Shown: positions 8,608 through 18,639, counted from the stretch's first letter. The stretch: DNA of 64,000 nucleotides from Thermodesulfobacteriota bacterium (GCA_035325995.1 DAOKYU010000001.1:408681-472680), one strand, 5' to 3'. The notes: generated from the sequence alone by a model not told the origin. Translations and numbers: made by a program.

Positions 8608-10620
8608 TCATGCTTCACTCACCATCTTCCTGAATTCTTCCTCGGTCAAAATCTCTATCCCTAAAGATTCGGCCTTTTCGAGCTTGGAGCCCGGGTCTTT
8701 TCCGGCGACGACGTAGCTCGTTTTCTTGGTTACGGATGAAGTCGCGCGTCCGCCGTGGGACGCCACGAGCTTTTCGGCCTCGTCCCTCGTCATGGTATCG
8801 AGCCCGCCGGTGAATACGAAGACCATACCCTTAAGCTTGTCGCTGACCGGCGCTTTCGTTTCGTATTTTATCTCGACACCGGCTGCGAGCATTTTTCGAA
8901 TGAGCTCTCTATGCTGCTCGTACTGGAAGAAATGGACAACGCTCTCGGCGATCTCAATGCCTATAGTATGAATCTCCGTAAGCTCCTCGGGAGTAGCGTT
9001 CATGAGCGCGTCCACGCTGGAGAAGTTCTCGGCCAGTATCTGCGCGACGCGCTCGCCGACGTGGGGTATGCTGAGGGCGTTTATGAACCTGTCGAACGGG
9101 ACGTTCCTGCTCTTCTCAATCTGTGCTATGAGGTTCGCGGCGGACTTTTCGGCGAACCTTTCGAGGGGGGTCAGCTCGTCCTTCTTCAGATAGAACACGT
9201 CCGCCGGGTCCTTTATGAGCCCCACGTCCAGAAGCTGCTCAACTATCTTCTCGCCGAGGCCTTCTATGTCGAACGCGCGGCGGCCGGCCATGTGCCGTAT
9301 CCTTCCCTTGAGCTGGGCAGGGCAGGAGAGGTTGGGGCAGTAAAAATAGGCCCCCTCCCTTTCGACCGACGTTCCGCAGACGGGGCACCCTGAGGGCATG
9401 ACGAATTCCCTCTCCTTTCCCGTCCGCTTCTCGATGATCGGCATGACGATGTCGGGGATGACGTCGCCGGCCCTCTCGACGAGGACCGTATCGCCTATCC
9501 TGATGTCCTTGGCCTTTATGATGTCGTCCGTGTGGAGGGACGCGCGCTTGACCGTTATGCCGCCTATGCCGACGGGCTCGAGCTCGGCCACGGGCGTGAG
9601 GAGGCCGACGCGCCCGACCTGGACGGTGATGTCGTTCACGACCGTCGTCCCCTGCCTCGGCTTGAACTTGTAGGCGATGTTCCACCTCGGGTGCTTGGCA
9701 GTCGCGCCCAGTTCTTTTTGATAGTCCCTCCTGTTCACCTTGACGACGATGCCGTCGGCCTCGTAGGGGAGGGAGTCCCTTATCTCTTCGAGCCCGCGCT
9801 GGTAATCGAGGGCCTCGTCGATGTCGGCGCAGCGCCGCATGTGCTCGTCTACCTTGAACCCCCACTCGCCGAGGCTCTCGACGAGCTCCCATTCCGTCGC
9901 GATTTCGACGCCCCTGACCTCGCCCACGCCCCAGCAGTAAAATGTCAGCGGCCTCGACGCCGTTATGGACGAGTCGAGCTGCCTTATCGCTCCCGACGCG
10001 GCGTTGCGCGGGTTGGCGAAGAGGGGCTCTCCCGCCTCGGCGAGCTCCCTGTTGAGCTTCCGGAACGCCTCGATGGGGTAGAGCACTTCGCCCCTTATTT
10101 CTATGAGCGCGGGGATCTTCCCGCCGCCGAGCCTGAGCGGGATAGTGTTTATGGTCTTGAGGTTCGCCGTGACGTCCTCGCCCGTAAGCCCGTTCCCGCG
10201 CGTCGCGCCGCGCAAGAGGATTCCGTCCTGATAGGTGAGCGAGGCCGAGACGCCGTCGAATTTCGGCTCGGCGACGTATTCGACGTCCTCGGTTCCGAGG
10301 AGCCTCTTCACGCGTTTGTCGAAGTCCCGCGCCCCCTCGGCCGTCGATACGTTGTCGATGCTCATCATGGGGACGATGTGGCTTACGGAAGCGAACCCCT
10401 CCGCTACCAATCCTCCCACCCTCTGCGTCGGGGAATCGGGCCTGACTAGCCCGGGGTAGCGCGATTCGAGCTCCTTGAGCTCGTTCAGCATCGCGTCGAA
10501 CTCGGAGTCGGAAATCTCCGGGCTGTTCCGGACGTAGTAAAGATCGTTGTGCCTGTCGATTTCCCTCGAAAGCCTCTCTATCTGCTCGGCCGCTTCTTTT
10601 TCCGTGAGTTTCATGTTCAT
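8608..10620 (-). CDS. ligA: NAD-dependent DNA ligase LigA
   Basis: 670 aa, the normal LigA length. In order: Ia/adenylation domain with the nucleotidyl lysine motif EPKFDGVSASL, OB fold (VGRVGLLTPVAELEPV), four-cysteine zinc finger (CPVCGTSVEREG..FYCPNLSCPAQ), helix-hairpin-helix repeats, and a C-terminal BRCT domain (LKGMVFVFTGGLDTMTRDEAEKLV). It seals nicks in replication and repair. The start could be either of two Met codons 6 bp apart. Convergent with rlmB, with only 2 bp between the stops. Confidence 0.96.
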   Translation of the reverse strand: MNMKLTEKEAAEQIERLSREIDRHNDLYYVRNSPEISDSEFDAMLNELKELESRYPGLVRPDSPTQRVGGLVAEGFASVSHIVPMMSIDNVSTAEGARDFDKRVKRLLGTEDVEYVAEPKFDGVSASLTYQDGILLRGATRGNGLTGEDVTANLKTINTIPLRLGGGKIPALIEIRGEVLYPIEAFRKLNRELAEAGEPLFANPRNAASGAIRQLDSSITASRPLTFYCWGVGEVRGVEIATEWELVESLGEWGFKVDEHMRRCADIDEALDYQRGLEEIRDSLPYEADGIVVKVNRRDYQKELGATAKHPRWNIAYKFKPRQGTTVVNDITVQVGRVGLLTPVAELEPVGIGGITVKRASLHTDDIIKAKDIRIGDTVLVERAGDVIPDIVMPIIEKRTGKEREFVMPSGCPVCGTSVEREGAYFYCPNLSCPAQLKGRIRHMAGRRAFDIEGLGEKIVEQLLDVGLIKDPADVFYLKKDELTPLERFAEKSAANLIAQIEKSRNVPFDRFINALSIPHVGERVAQILAENFSSVDALMNATPEELTEIHTIGIEIAESVVHFFQYEQHRELIRKMLAAGVEIKYETKAPVSDKLKGMVFVFTGGLDTMTRDEAEKLVASHGGRATSSVTKKTSYVVAGKDPGSKLEKAESLGIEILTEEEFRKMVSEA

Positions 10621-10741
10621 CGAGGCCCTGGCTTACCGGTTTTTATTCACGATTGCCAACGCACGCCGGAGCGGCGGCAGTCCCGCTTTCGTTTCTTTGT
10701 TAGACGTAAAAGGGGCGGGGCGAGATTTAGCATTTTTCATC

Positions 10742-12463
10742 TTATCCTCTCCCTGACTTCAGCCATTCGTAGAGCTCTCCGAAGGGAAGAGCGTTGAGGA
10801 CGTCTTTTTTTTCCACCCATCCCCGCCGCGCCGTTCCGACGCCGTAGCGCATGAAGAGGAGCTGGGCCGTCGAGTGCGCGTCCGTCGATATGATTATCTT
10901 CACCCCGGCGTCCACGGCCTTTCTTACGTGAAGGTCGTTCAGGTCGAGCCGGGGATGCGAGCCGTTCACCTCGAGCGCCTTCCCGTATTCGGCGGCCGCC
11001 CCGATGACGAGGTCTATGTCCACGTCGTAGGGCTCCCTTTCGTTTATGAGCCTCCCGGTCGGGTGGCCTATAGCGTGGACGTACGGGTTCCTTATCGCGC
11101 TTATGATGCGGCTCGTCATCGTCTCGCGGTCCATCTTGAAGCCGCTGTGAACGGAGGCCACGACGACGTCGAGGTCTTTCAGTATCTCGTCGGGGTAATC
11201 GAGCGTCCCGTCCATTTTGATATCGACTTCCGTGCCCATGAGCACCTTTATCTTTTTCCTTTTCCCCGCTTCCTCCGCAAGCTCCTTTTTCTTTTCGAGG
11301 AGTCTTTCGATCGGCAGCCCCTTCGCTATCGTCTGCGAGGGGGAATGGTCGGTTATGGCGATATACTCGTACCCCAGCCCCTCGGCGGCGTCGGCCATTT
11401 GGGCAATGGTCGCCTTGCCGTCGCTCCAGGTCGTGTGGGTGTGGAGATCGCCCCTTATGTCGGCAAGGTCGATGAGGTCGGGGAGCCTCCCCTCCATCGC
11501 GGCCTCTATCTCACCCCTGTCTTCCCTGAGCTCGGGGGGGATGAACGGGAGCCCGAGGGTCTCGTAGATTTCCCTTTCGGTTTCTCCGGCGATCATCTCT
11601 TCGCCCCTGAATACGCCGTACTCGTTTATCTTGAGCCCTTTCTTCTGGGCGAGCCCCCGGAGCCGGACGTTGTGGGCCTTGGAGCCGGTGAAATAAAGAA
11701 GCGCCGCTCCGTACGATTCGGGGCCGACCACCCGGAGGTCGGCCTGGATGCCCTCCTGTAGTATCACGCTGCCTTTCGTGCTGCCCGAGGCGAGGACGTC
11801 CTTTTCGGGCCGGAGGGACGTGAACGCCTCGACCACCTCGGGCGGGTTGTCCGAGATCGTGAGCACGTCTATGTCCTTCACGGTCTCCCTCATCCTCCTG
11901 AGCGAGCCTGCGAGTATTGCGCCCTCCGTCCGGGGGATCCTCGAAACCGCCTCGACGAGGCTCTCGCCTATCGGGAGCACGACGCCGAGCCGCGACCTCT
12001 CTTTACTTTCGCGGAGGAGGGCGATCCCCCTCCTTATGTCCTCGATCTTCTTCAGGCCCATACCCTTGAATTTAAGTATCTCCGGTCCGTCGAGCGCCTT
12101 TTCGAGGTCGGCGGCGTTCCTTATGCCGAGCCCTTTAAAGAGAAGAGAGAGTGTCTTCGGCCCGAGGCCGGGAATCCGGAGAAGCTCTACCGTATCGAGC
12201 GGTATGTTCTCCTGGAGCCTTTCGTACTCTTTCATGCGCCCCGTCTCGACGTATTCCCTGATCTTGTCTGCGAGATCCTTCCCGACGCCGGGTATCTCCG
12301 TGAGCTCGCCTCGGGCCGATGCGTCCTCGATGGCTTCCCGCAGCTCCAGTATGTTAACGGCGGCTTTTTTGTAAGCGCGTATCTTGAAAGGGTTCTCGTC
12401 GGTGATGCTCAGCATGTCGGCCATATTTTCGAATATTTCCGCTATCTCTCTGTTCTTGCTCAT
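10742..12463 (-). CDS. PolX-type DNA polymerase/3'-5' exonuclease (helix-hairpin-helix, pol beta-like, PHP)
   Basis: 573 aa from the ATG at 12463, chosen because AGGA lies 6-9 bp upstream and MSKNREIAEIFENMADMLSI is the typical family N-terminus; the open frame extends further upstream without similarity. Residues ~1-230 contain two helix-hairpin-helix segments (LTEIPGVGKDLADKI, LRIPGLGPKTLSLLF). The nucleotidyltransferase core has the GSLRRMRETVKDIDVL motif (metal aspartates). The C-terminal PHP domain begins DLHTHTTWSDGKATI and carries further His/Asp metal ligands (AITDHSPS, STDAHS). Family X enzymes of this layout act in base-excision/gap repair and have PHP exonuclease activity. Confidence 0.92.
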   Translation of the reverse strand: MSKNREIAEIFENMADMLSITDENPFKIRAYKKAAVNILELREAIEDASARGELTEIPGVGKDLADKIREYVETGRMKEYERLQENIPLDTVELLRIPGLGPKTLSLLFKGLGIRNAADLEKALDGPEILKFKGMGLKKIEDIRRGIALLRESKERSRLGVVLPIGESLVEAVSRIPRTEGAILAGSLRRMRETVKDIDVLTISDNPPEVVEAFTSLRPEKDVLASGSTKGSVILQEGIQADLRVVGPESYGAALLYFTGSKAHNVRLRGLAQKKGLKINEYGVFRGEEMIAGETEREIYETLGLPFIPPELREDRGEIEAAMEGRLPDLIDLADIRGDLHTHTTWSDGKATIAQMADAAEGLGYEYIAITDHSPSQTIAKGLPIERLLEKKKELAEEAGKRKKIKVLMGTEVDIKMDGTLDYPDEILKDLDVVVASVHSGFKMDRETMTSRIISAIRNPYVHAIGHPTGRLINEREPYDVDIDLVIGAAAEYGKALEVNGSHPRLDLNDLHVRKAVDAGVKIIISTDAHSTAQLLFMRYGVGTARRGWVEKKDVLNALPFGELYEWLKSGRG

Positions 12464-12682
12464 TTTTTCCTGTTCGAAGTATTTTCCCGTGTAGTTCTTT
12501 TCCAGTGATTCCGCTTCGGAATATGATAATAACATGGATGAAAAATGATTTCCCGCCGGCTGGGGGGTTCCCGGTTGCGAGGGGGTCGGAGGCGGAGCCC
12601 GCGCGGGATGGTACAATTACCCCGTAACCACTGTCCGGCCCGGCTCGGAAATCCCCGCCGCTTCGCCGGACGCCGAAGAGCC

Positions 12683-13609
12683 ATGACGATCACCGACATT
12701 CTCGGAAAAAAGCTCATCGTGATAACGGGGAAGGGCGGCGTGGGGAAGACGACGGTCTCCCTCGCGCTCGCATTCCTCAACGCCCGTCTCGGCAGGAGGC
12801 CCGTGTACGTCACGCTGAAGGAGGTAAGGCCCGGATACCCGTTTTTCGGTTTCACGGGCGGCGTCGGGAGCGGCGAGACCGAGCTCGCCCCGGGAATCCG
12901 CGCTCATTACATCGACCCCTCGGCCGCGCTCGACGAATACGTTAAGGAGCGCTTCGTGAGGCTCTATCCGCTCTACGCCGCCATACTGAAGTCGAAGGCC
13001 ATAAGCGGCTTCTTCGATGCGGCCCCGGGCCTGAAGGAGCTGATAACCATCGGCAAGGTCTGGCACCTCGGCAACAGGCCCGGGGGATACGACCAGGTTA
13101 TATTCGACGCCCCCTCGACGGGACACGCGGTGCCGATACTCGACCTCCCGTCCCGCGTCCTCGACATGGTGAGGGGAGGGGCTTTCAGGAGCCACATCGA
13201 ATGGGTGGAGGGGTTCCTGAAGGACCCCGGGAAGACGGCTGTGCTTGCTGTCTCGGCCCCTGAGGACATGGCCGTCGGGGAGACCCTGGAGCTCGCGGGC
13301 TCCGTCCGCGAGGCGGGGATAAACGTCCTCGGCGCGGTGCTCAACTACGCCGTCGAAAGCCCGTTCACGCTCGCCGAGGAGGAGGCCGTTCTCGAAGCCG
13401 CGGAAGGGAGCAGTCGAGAGTTGGAGGCAATCAGGCTCGCCCGCCTCACGATATCGCGGGCCCGCGCCACGGCGAAATACGGGAAGGTGCTTGGCCGGAG
13501 TCTTTCGGGGGCAGTTCTTACCGCGCCGCGCATCCTGAAAAAGGAGCTCTCGCTCGAAGACTTGAGCGAGCTCTCGAGGGAAATCGAAAACCAGGCGGCG
13601 CGGCCATGA
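12683..13609 (+). CDS. ArsA/GET3-like anion-transporting P-loop ATPase (first of a tandem pair)
   Basis: 309 aa from the ATG at 12683 (MTITDILGKKLIVITGKGG); the frame is open upstream but lacks family sequence. The deviant Walker A KGGVGKTT with its signature lysine and the FDAPSTGHAVPILDLPSRV switch motif mark the ArsA/GET3 clade. There is no visible arsenite-binding cysteine triad, so arsenite efflux is unlikely. Paired ArsA-like ATPases of this kind occur in many bacteria with no settled role. It overlaps the next ATPase gene by ATGA, indicating translational coupling and probably a heterodimer. Divergent from polX. Confidence 0.82.
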   Translation: MTITDILGKKLIVITGKGGVGKTTVSLALAFLNARLGRRPVYVTLKEVRPGYPFFGFTGGVGSGETELAPGIRAHYIDPSAALDEYVKERFVRLYPLYAAILKSKAISGFFDAAPGLKELITIGKVWHLGNRPGGYDQVIFDAPSTGHAVPILDLPSRVLDMVRGGAFRSHIEWVEGFLKDPGKTAVLAVSAPEDMAVGETLELAGSVREAGINVLGAVLNYAVESPFTLAEEEAVLEAAEGSSRELEAIRLARLTISRARATAKYGKVLGRSLSGAVLTAPRILKKELSLEDLSELSREIENQAARP

Positions 13610-14688
13610 CGGACCTCGCGCGGCTCCTGACGGATAAAAGGATCGTCGTCTCGATCGGCCCGGGCGGCGTCGGAAAGACGACGATATCGTCGCTGCTGGC
13701 GCTCGAAGCGGCGTCGCGCGGCAGGCGTACCCTCGCGCTTACGATGGACCCGTCGCGGAGGCTCGCCCAGTCGCTCGGCGTGCGCCCGGACGCCGAGTTC
13801 GGCCGCGTCACGGAAAGGCGGATGCGGGAGGCCGGATTCGCCCCGGAGGCGGAGCTTACGGTACGGCTCCTCGATTCGCGGGCGACGTTCGACGCCCTCG
13901 TCATGAAGACGGCACCGTCAGAAGATGCCACCCGGACAATCCTCTCGAACAACTACTACAAAAGCGTCGCCTCGTCGCTAGCCGGGGTGCACGAATACAT
14001 GGCCGGGGAGGCGCTGCTGACGTCGTTCGAGGAGGGGACGTATGACCTCGTGATACTCGACACGCCGCCCGCCGAGCACCTTTCCGGGTTCCTTTCGGCC
14101 CCTTCGAGGCTCGGCGCTATCCTGGATTCGTCGGGCTTCAAATCGTTCGTCATGATGGACCGCTTGAGCTTCGGGTTCACGAAGCTCTTCACGTCCGTTT
14201 CTCTCAGGTTCGTCGAGAAGATAGTAGGCATAGACGTGCTGCACGACATGTGGGAGTTCTTCTCGGGGTTCGAGTGCGTGGGCGAGGGGATGAAGGCGAG
14301 GGCGCGGAAGACGGACGAGCTTTTAAAATCGCCCGATGCGGCCTTCGTTATAGTGACGAGCCTTAGGGAGGCTTCGATCCGGAACGCGGCCTCGTGGCGC
14401 GGGGAGCTGGCGGAGGGCGGATACGACGTCGGGGGCGTGGTCGTGAACAGGGTGCTATTTCCGGAGAAGAGGCGGCCCGCGGGCAGGCTCCCCGGGGGCT
14501 TTTCGGGGCGTAAAGAGCTTGCGCAAAAGCTCGAAGCCAATTACAGGCTATACGAGGGGATCGCGGACGCCGAGAGGGATGCGCTCGGCCGCCTCCGGCG
14601 GGAATTCGATTTCGCGGCGGTGCCGGATGCCGGCTCGGACATTGCCGCGCTTTCGGACCTTCACGGCCTGCGCAAGTATCTCTTTTAA
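13606..14688 (+). CDS. ArsA/GET3-like P-loop ATPase (second of a tandem pair)
   Basis: 360 aa, start overlapping the previous stop. Walker A is GPGGVGKTTISSLLA; here the lysine two residues after the first glycine of the first ATPase's KGG is Pro-Gly-Gly, so the signature lysine of deviant P-loops is missing. Further motifs: TMDPSRRLAQSLG (the 'D-P' switch of GET3), VILDTPPAEHLSGFLSAPSRL, and a helical insertion around 170-240 that in GET3 forms the client-binding part. A heterodimer with the upstream ATPase, in which one partner supplies the signature lysine, is plausible. Convergent with the amidase gene after a 28-bp gap. Confidence 0.82.
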   Translation: MTDLARLLTDKRIVVSIGPGGVGKTTISSLLALEAASRGRRTLALTMDPSRRLAQSLGVRPDAEFGRVTERRMREAGFAPEAELTVRLLDSRATFDALVMKTAPSEDATRTILSNNYYKSVASSLAGVHEYMAGEALLTSFEEGTYDLVILDTPPAEHLSGFLSAPSRLGAILDSSGFKSFVMMDRLSFGFTKLFTSVSLRFVEKIVGIDVLHDMWEFFSGFECVGEGMKARARKTDELLKSPDAAFVIVTSLREASIRNAASWRGELAEGGYDVGGVVVNRVLFPEKRRPAGRLPGGFSGRKELAQKLEANYRLYEGIADAERDALGRLRREFDFAAVPDAGSDIAALSDLHGLRKYLF

Positions 14689-14716
14689 AAATTTTACCTG
14701 TGAACGGATGCAGGGA

Positions 14717-16450
14717 TTACTGAAGGGACGCCGTCTGCATTTCTGAGGAGAAGCGCTTTACGCCCGCCATTATCCCGTCGGCGATCTGATCTATGTAGCT
14801 GCTGTCCTTGAGCCTCTTTTCGTCCCTCGGGTTCGTGATGAACGCGGTTTCTACGAGTATGCTCGGGATATCGGCCCCGATGAGGACGACGAATGGCGCC
14901 TTCTTTACGCCCTTGTCCTTTACGGGTTGGTACCTGGCCGAGAGCTTCCCGACGACGGAGCTCTGGACGTGCGTCGCGAAGCGCTCGGATTCTTCTATCT
15001 TCGCGCTAAGGAGATACTGCTTGAGGACGCTCGACATCTGGCTCCGGGACATATTCGAGCTCGCGTTTTCACGCGCGGCGACGGCAAGGGACCTCTGGTC
15101 GTTGGTAAAGCTCAGTATGAACGTCTCTATACCGTAGGCGTCCTTGCTCCGTGCTGCGTTACAGTGAATCGATATGAAGAGGTCGGCCCCCATCTTCTTG
15201 GCTATACCGGTCCTTTCCTCGAGGGGGATGAACCTGTCGTCGCTCCTCGTGAGGTAGACGTTCGTGATGCCGAATTTCCTGCCCTCCCGGTCGAGCTTCT
15301 CCTTGAGGGCCTTGGCTATTTTGAGGTTGACGTCCTTCTCCTTGAGGCCGGACGGGCCTATAGCCCCGGGGTCGTGCCCGCCGTGACCGGCGTCGATTAC
15401 GACCGTCCTTATCTTGAGGCCGAGGGCCTGCGAAAGGGACGACACCTTGTCCCGGGGCAGGGTGGTTTCGTACCTATACTGTTCGGGCTCCTTTTTGGCG
15501 ATGTTGTAATCCTCGGGCGTCTTGCCGGAGCCCTTGATGTCCATGACTATCCTGAACGGGTCCTGGAGCGCGAAAACCTTGTAGTCGTCGAAGCTTTTTA
15601 TATAAAGGACGACCCTTACGCTGTCCTTCGTGTTCCTTGCGAATTTGATCTCTTCGAGGAGCCCGGACGTAATGGGCTCGACGTAGAGGTCTTTATCGAC
15701 GCGCGTGCCGTATATGTCCACGAAGAGGCGGGGCGGCATGCCGTTTGCCGGGTCTTCCTTGAGGAATATGGGCTTGAACGGCATCTCCTTGTCGAGCTGT
15801 ATGACGACGCGTGTGTAGTCTTCCGTAGACCAGTGCCTTATCTGGCTGACCTTCACCAGCCCGCTCCCGGCCGCTTCGGGCTCGTATTTCGCCGTGCCGG
15901 ACGCCGGGGAATCGTCCGATTTGACTGGGGTTTTCGGCTTGAACGGCGCGAGGTCCATGGTCTTGTTCTTTGCCGCCGTGACCATGTCGCCGTTGGGGTA
16001 TTCGTCTATAAGCTTCTGGTATTCGAGATAGGCCTCGGGCTTACTTTCCTTTTCCACTATACGCGCGACCCTTAGCTGGGCGTCGTCGGCGAGGTTGCTG
16101 TCGGGGTAGCGCCTTACGAAGAGCCGCGAGTACTCGACCGCGGTGTCGAGGTCGTCCTGTGATTTGAAGCGGTCGCCCATCTCCTCGTACATCTTCCCGG
16201 ACAGGAAAAGGGAGTTAGGGGCCTTTTCGCTCCCGCCGTAGTTACTGTAAATACTGTAAAAAGCGCGGGCTATCGTGTTCCAGATTTCCTTGTTGTTGAC
16301 CTTGGATGGGTCGGCCGCGAGGGATTTGTAGAGCTCCAAGGTTTGAGAATACAGTTTTTCGCCCCTGTCCTGGGCATGTACATCCCCGTATGATGAAAAC
16401 ATGGCGATGAGAGCAACGATTGTGAAGTAAAGAGCCGTTCTTTTCATCAC
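14717..16450 (-). CDS. N-acetylmuramoyl-L-alanine amidase with TPR-like and AMIN domains
   Basis: 577 aa with an N-terminal signal peptide (YFTIVALIAMFSSYGDVHA). Residues ~30-170 are helical repeats of TPR/YbgF type (LFLSGKMYEEMGDRF, RLFVRRYPDSNLADDAQLRVARI). The AMIN domain follows at ~200-310 (VSQIRHWSTEDYTRVVIQLD), which targets peptidoglycan at division sites. The C-terminal Amidase_3 domain has the zinc motifs VIDAGHGGHDPGAIG, the Glu of LKEKDVNLKIA, SIHCNAA and the final VETAFITNP. It hydrolyses the bond between MurNAc and the peptide stem during cell separation. Confidence 0.92.
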   Translation of the reverse strand: MMKRTALYFTIVALIAMFSSYGDVHAQDRGEKLYSQTLELYKSLAADPSKVNNKEIWNTIARAFYSIYSNYGGSEKAPNSLFLSGKMYEEMGDRFKSQDDLDTAVEYSRLFVRRYPDSNLADDAQLRVARIVEKESKPEAYLEYQKLIDEYPNGDMVTAAKNKTMDLAPFKPKTPVKSDDSPASGTAKYEPEAAGSGLVKVSQIRHWSTEDYTRVVIQLDKEMPFKPIFLKEDPANGMPPRLFVDIYGTRVDKDLYVEPITSGLLEEIKFARNTKDSVRVVLYIKSFDDYKVFALQDPFRIVMDIKGSGKTPEDYNIAKKEPEQYRYETTLPRDKVSSLSQALGLKIRTVVIDAGHGGHDPGAIGPSGLKEKDVNLKIAKALKEKLDREGRKFGITNVYLTRSDDRFIPLEERTGIAKKMGADLFISIHCNAARSKDAYGIETFILSFTNDQRSLAVAARENASSNMSRSQMSSVLKQYLLSAKIEESERFATHVQSSVVGKLSARYQPVKDKGVKKAPFVVLIGADIPSILVETAFITNPRDEKRLKDSSYIDQIADGIMAGVKRFSSEMQTASLQ

Positions 16451-16587
16451 ATTAGTCTTTATTATATTAGTTTGCTGGCCTTTTGTAAATGGTATTTTAT
16501 AAACTACTTTAACATTTTACCGGACGATCCCCAGTTTTAAAGGGTGTTTTTTTGAAATAACCCGCGCTTAATGCTAAATTCATAACA

Positions 16588-17361
16588 ATGAAGGTTATTA
16601 TTCTCGGGTGCGCCACCTCCACGGGCGTTCCGATAGTCGGATGTACCTGCCCCGTTTGCACCTCCGGCAATCCCAGAAATAACAGGACGAGATGCTCCAT
16701 TTTCGTCAACACCGGGGGGAGGAATATACTCATCGATACCTCGACCGACCTCAGGTTCCAGGCCCTCAGGCACGATATCACGACGCTCGACGCCGTCCTT
16801 TATACCCATTCCCACGCGGACCACACGCACGGCATCGACGAGCTCAGGGTCTATAATTTCATGAACGGGAGGGTGATTCCGTGTTTCGGGGACGCCAGAA
16901 CCATCGGTAATATAAAGAAAAATTTCAGCTATATATTCGACGGCGGCGTTTCGGCCGGGGGGAAGCCCAAGCTGGTGCTGAACACCGTGTCCGGGGATTT
17001 CGAGGCGGACGGGGTGAAGGTGACGCCGCTGCCTATATTCCACGCCGACTGGACCATCCTCGGGTACAGGATAGGGGGGCTGGCGTATCTCACCGATTGC
17101 AGCGGGATACCGGAGGAGACGATGGAGAAGCTTTCGGGCCTGGAGGCTCTCGTGATAAGCGCACTCAGGTACAGGCCTCATCCGGCGCATTTCAACGTGG
17201 AGCAGGCTATCGAGACGGCGGAGAAGCTGAAACCCCGGCTGACGGTGCTTACACACATGGGCCACGAGATAGACTACGACGCCCTTTCGGCCGAGCTCCC
17301 CGAGGGCATAACGCCCGCGTACGACGGGATGGAGCTTCGGCTCGAAGAGCCCGCCACTTGA
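16588..17361 (+). CDS. PhnP-like metallo-beta-lactamase-fold phosphodiesterase
   Basis: 257 aa. The N-terminus CATSTGVPIVGCTCPVC has the extra cysteine zinc knuckle typical of PhnP-type enzymes. The MBL metal motif is HSHADHTHG, followed by Asp of LTDCSGI and a C-terminal His (LTHMGHEID). PhnP acts on cyclic phosphodiesters such as 5-phosphoribosyl 1,2-cyclic phosphate in phosphonate catabolism, but no phn genes are visible here, so a different cyclic or nucleic-acid phosphodiester substrate is likely. No strong ribosome site precedes the ATG. The downstream gene is ApgM, 54 bp away. Confidence 0.82.
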   Translation: MKVIILGCATSTGVPIVGCTCPVCTSGNPRNNRTRCSIFVNTGGRNILIDTSTDLRFQALRHDITTLDAVLYTHSHADHTHGIDELRVYNFMNGRVIPCFGDARTIGNIKKNFSYIFDGGVSAGGKPKLVLNTVSGDFEADGVKVTPLPIFHADWTILGYRIGGLAYLTDCSGIPEETMEKLSGLEALVISALRYRPHPAHFNVEQAIETAEKLKPRLTVLTHMGHEIDYDALSAELPEGITPAYDGMELRLEEPAT

Positions 17362-17415
17362 TTGCCGGCCAATAGGCTGGAAAAATTCTGTAACCTTTTA
17401 TAAAGAGGTGCATGC

Positions 17416-18639
17416 ATGCAGGAAGTCATAAAGAAAATAATCCAGAAGAACGATACGAAGATAGTCTTTTGCGTTCTCGACGGCCTGGGAGGGCTTACGA
17501 AAGACGGGAAGACGGAGCTCGAAACGGCGTCCACGCCGAACCTCGACGCGCTGGCCGGGGAGGGGGCTACCGGGCTTCACATGCCCGTGGCCGTCGGCAT
17601 AACCCCGGGAAGCGGGGCCGCGCACCTGGGGCTCTTCGGATACGACCCGCTCAAGTACGAGATAGGGCGAGGGGTGCTCGAAGCGCTCGGGCTCGGGCTC
17701 GTAGTCGGCCCTAACGACATCGCCATAAGGGGAAACTTCGCCACGGTGAAATACGAGGGCGATACGCCGATAGTCACCGACCGCCGCGCGGGCAGGATAC
17801 CGACGCAGGAGAATATACGCATCGTTCGCAGGATAACGGAAAAGATAAAGGAGATAGACGGGGTCAAGGTGAACGTGACGTCCGGCATGGAGCACAGGGT
17901 GGCAGTGATACTGACGTTTCCCGAACCGGTGCCCGCGGGTGGGGACGACATAGACGACACGGACCCGCAGCTCGAAGGGAAGAGCCCGGTCAGGCCGCAC
18001 GGCAACAACCCCGAGGCGGAGAAGGTAGCGGCCGTCGTGGCGAAGTTCATCGACGAGGCGGCGAAGGTCATAAGGGACGAGGAGAGGGCGAATTACATGC
18101 TCCTCCGGGGTTTCGCCGTACACCCGAACCTTACGCCGTATTCAGAGGCGTACGGCCTTAACGCCGCATGCATCGCCACGTACCCGATGTACAGGGGCGT
18201 CGCGAAGCTGGTGGGGATGGAGGTGCTCGAAGTCGAGGACATGACGATAAAGAGCGAGGTCGAGACGCTTAAGAGGGACTTCGACAAGCACGACTTCTTT
18301 TTCCTCCACGTGAAGAAGACCGACAGCTACGGCGAGGACGGGAACTTCGGCGCGAAGGCGGGGGTTATAGAGGAGTTCGATTCGCTCGTGCCGGAGATCG
18401 TGGCGCTCAAGCCCGACGTGCTGGTAGTGACGGGCGACCATTCGACGCCGGCAAGGATGAAGTCCCACAGCTGGCATCCCGTGCCGATACTGATAAGCTC
18501 GAAGTATACGCAGGGCGGCGGAGAGGGCGGCTTCGGCGAGGGCGCGTGCAGGCGAGGGGAGCTCGGCACGTTCAGGGCGGCCGACCTCATGACGCTCGTC
18601 CTGGCGCACGCGGGGCGTCTCCAGAAATATGGGGCGTGA
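17416..18639 (+). CDS. apgM: Archaeal-type cofactor-independent phosphoglycerate mutase (ApgM)
   Basis: 407 aa, the usual ApgM size and shorter than GpmI (~510 aa). It opens with a metal-binding Asp in VFCVLDGLGGLTKDGKTELE followed by TASTPNLDALAGEGATGLH. The GSGAAHLGLFGYDP motif contains the serine nucleophile. Later motifs (FFLHVKKTDSYGEDGN, VVTGDHSTPARMKSHSWHP) carry the remaining metal ligands of the alkaline-phosphatase superfamily. It interconverts 3- and 2-phosphoglycerate in glycolysis. Ribosome site AAAGAGG precedes the start. Confidence 0.92.
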   Translation: MQEVIKKIIQKNDTKIVFCVLDGLGGLTKDGKTELETASTPNLDALAGEGATGLHMPVAVGITPGSGAAHLGLFGYDPLKYEIGRGVLEALGLGLVVGPNDIAIRGNFATVKYEGDTPIVTDRRAGRIPTQENIRIVRRITEKIKEIDGVKVNVTSGMEHRVAVILTFPEPVPAGGDDIDDTDPQLEGKSPVRPHGNNPEAEKVAAVVAKFIDEAAKVIRDEERANYMLLRGFAVHPNLTPYSEAYGLNAACIATYPMYRGVAKLVGMEVLEVEDMTIKSEVETLKRDFDKHDFFFLHVKKTDSYGEDGNFGAKAGVIEEFDSLVPEIVALKPDVLVVTGDHSTPARMKSHSWHPVPILISSKYTQGGGEGGFGEGACRRGELGTFRAADLMTLVLAHAGRLQKYGA

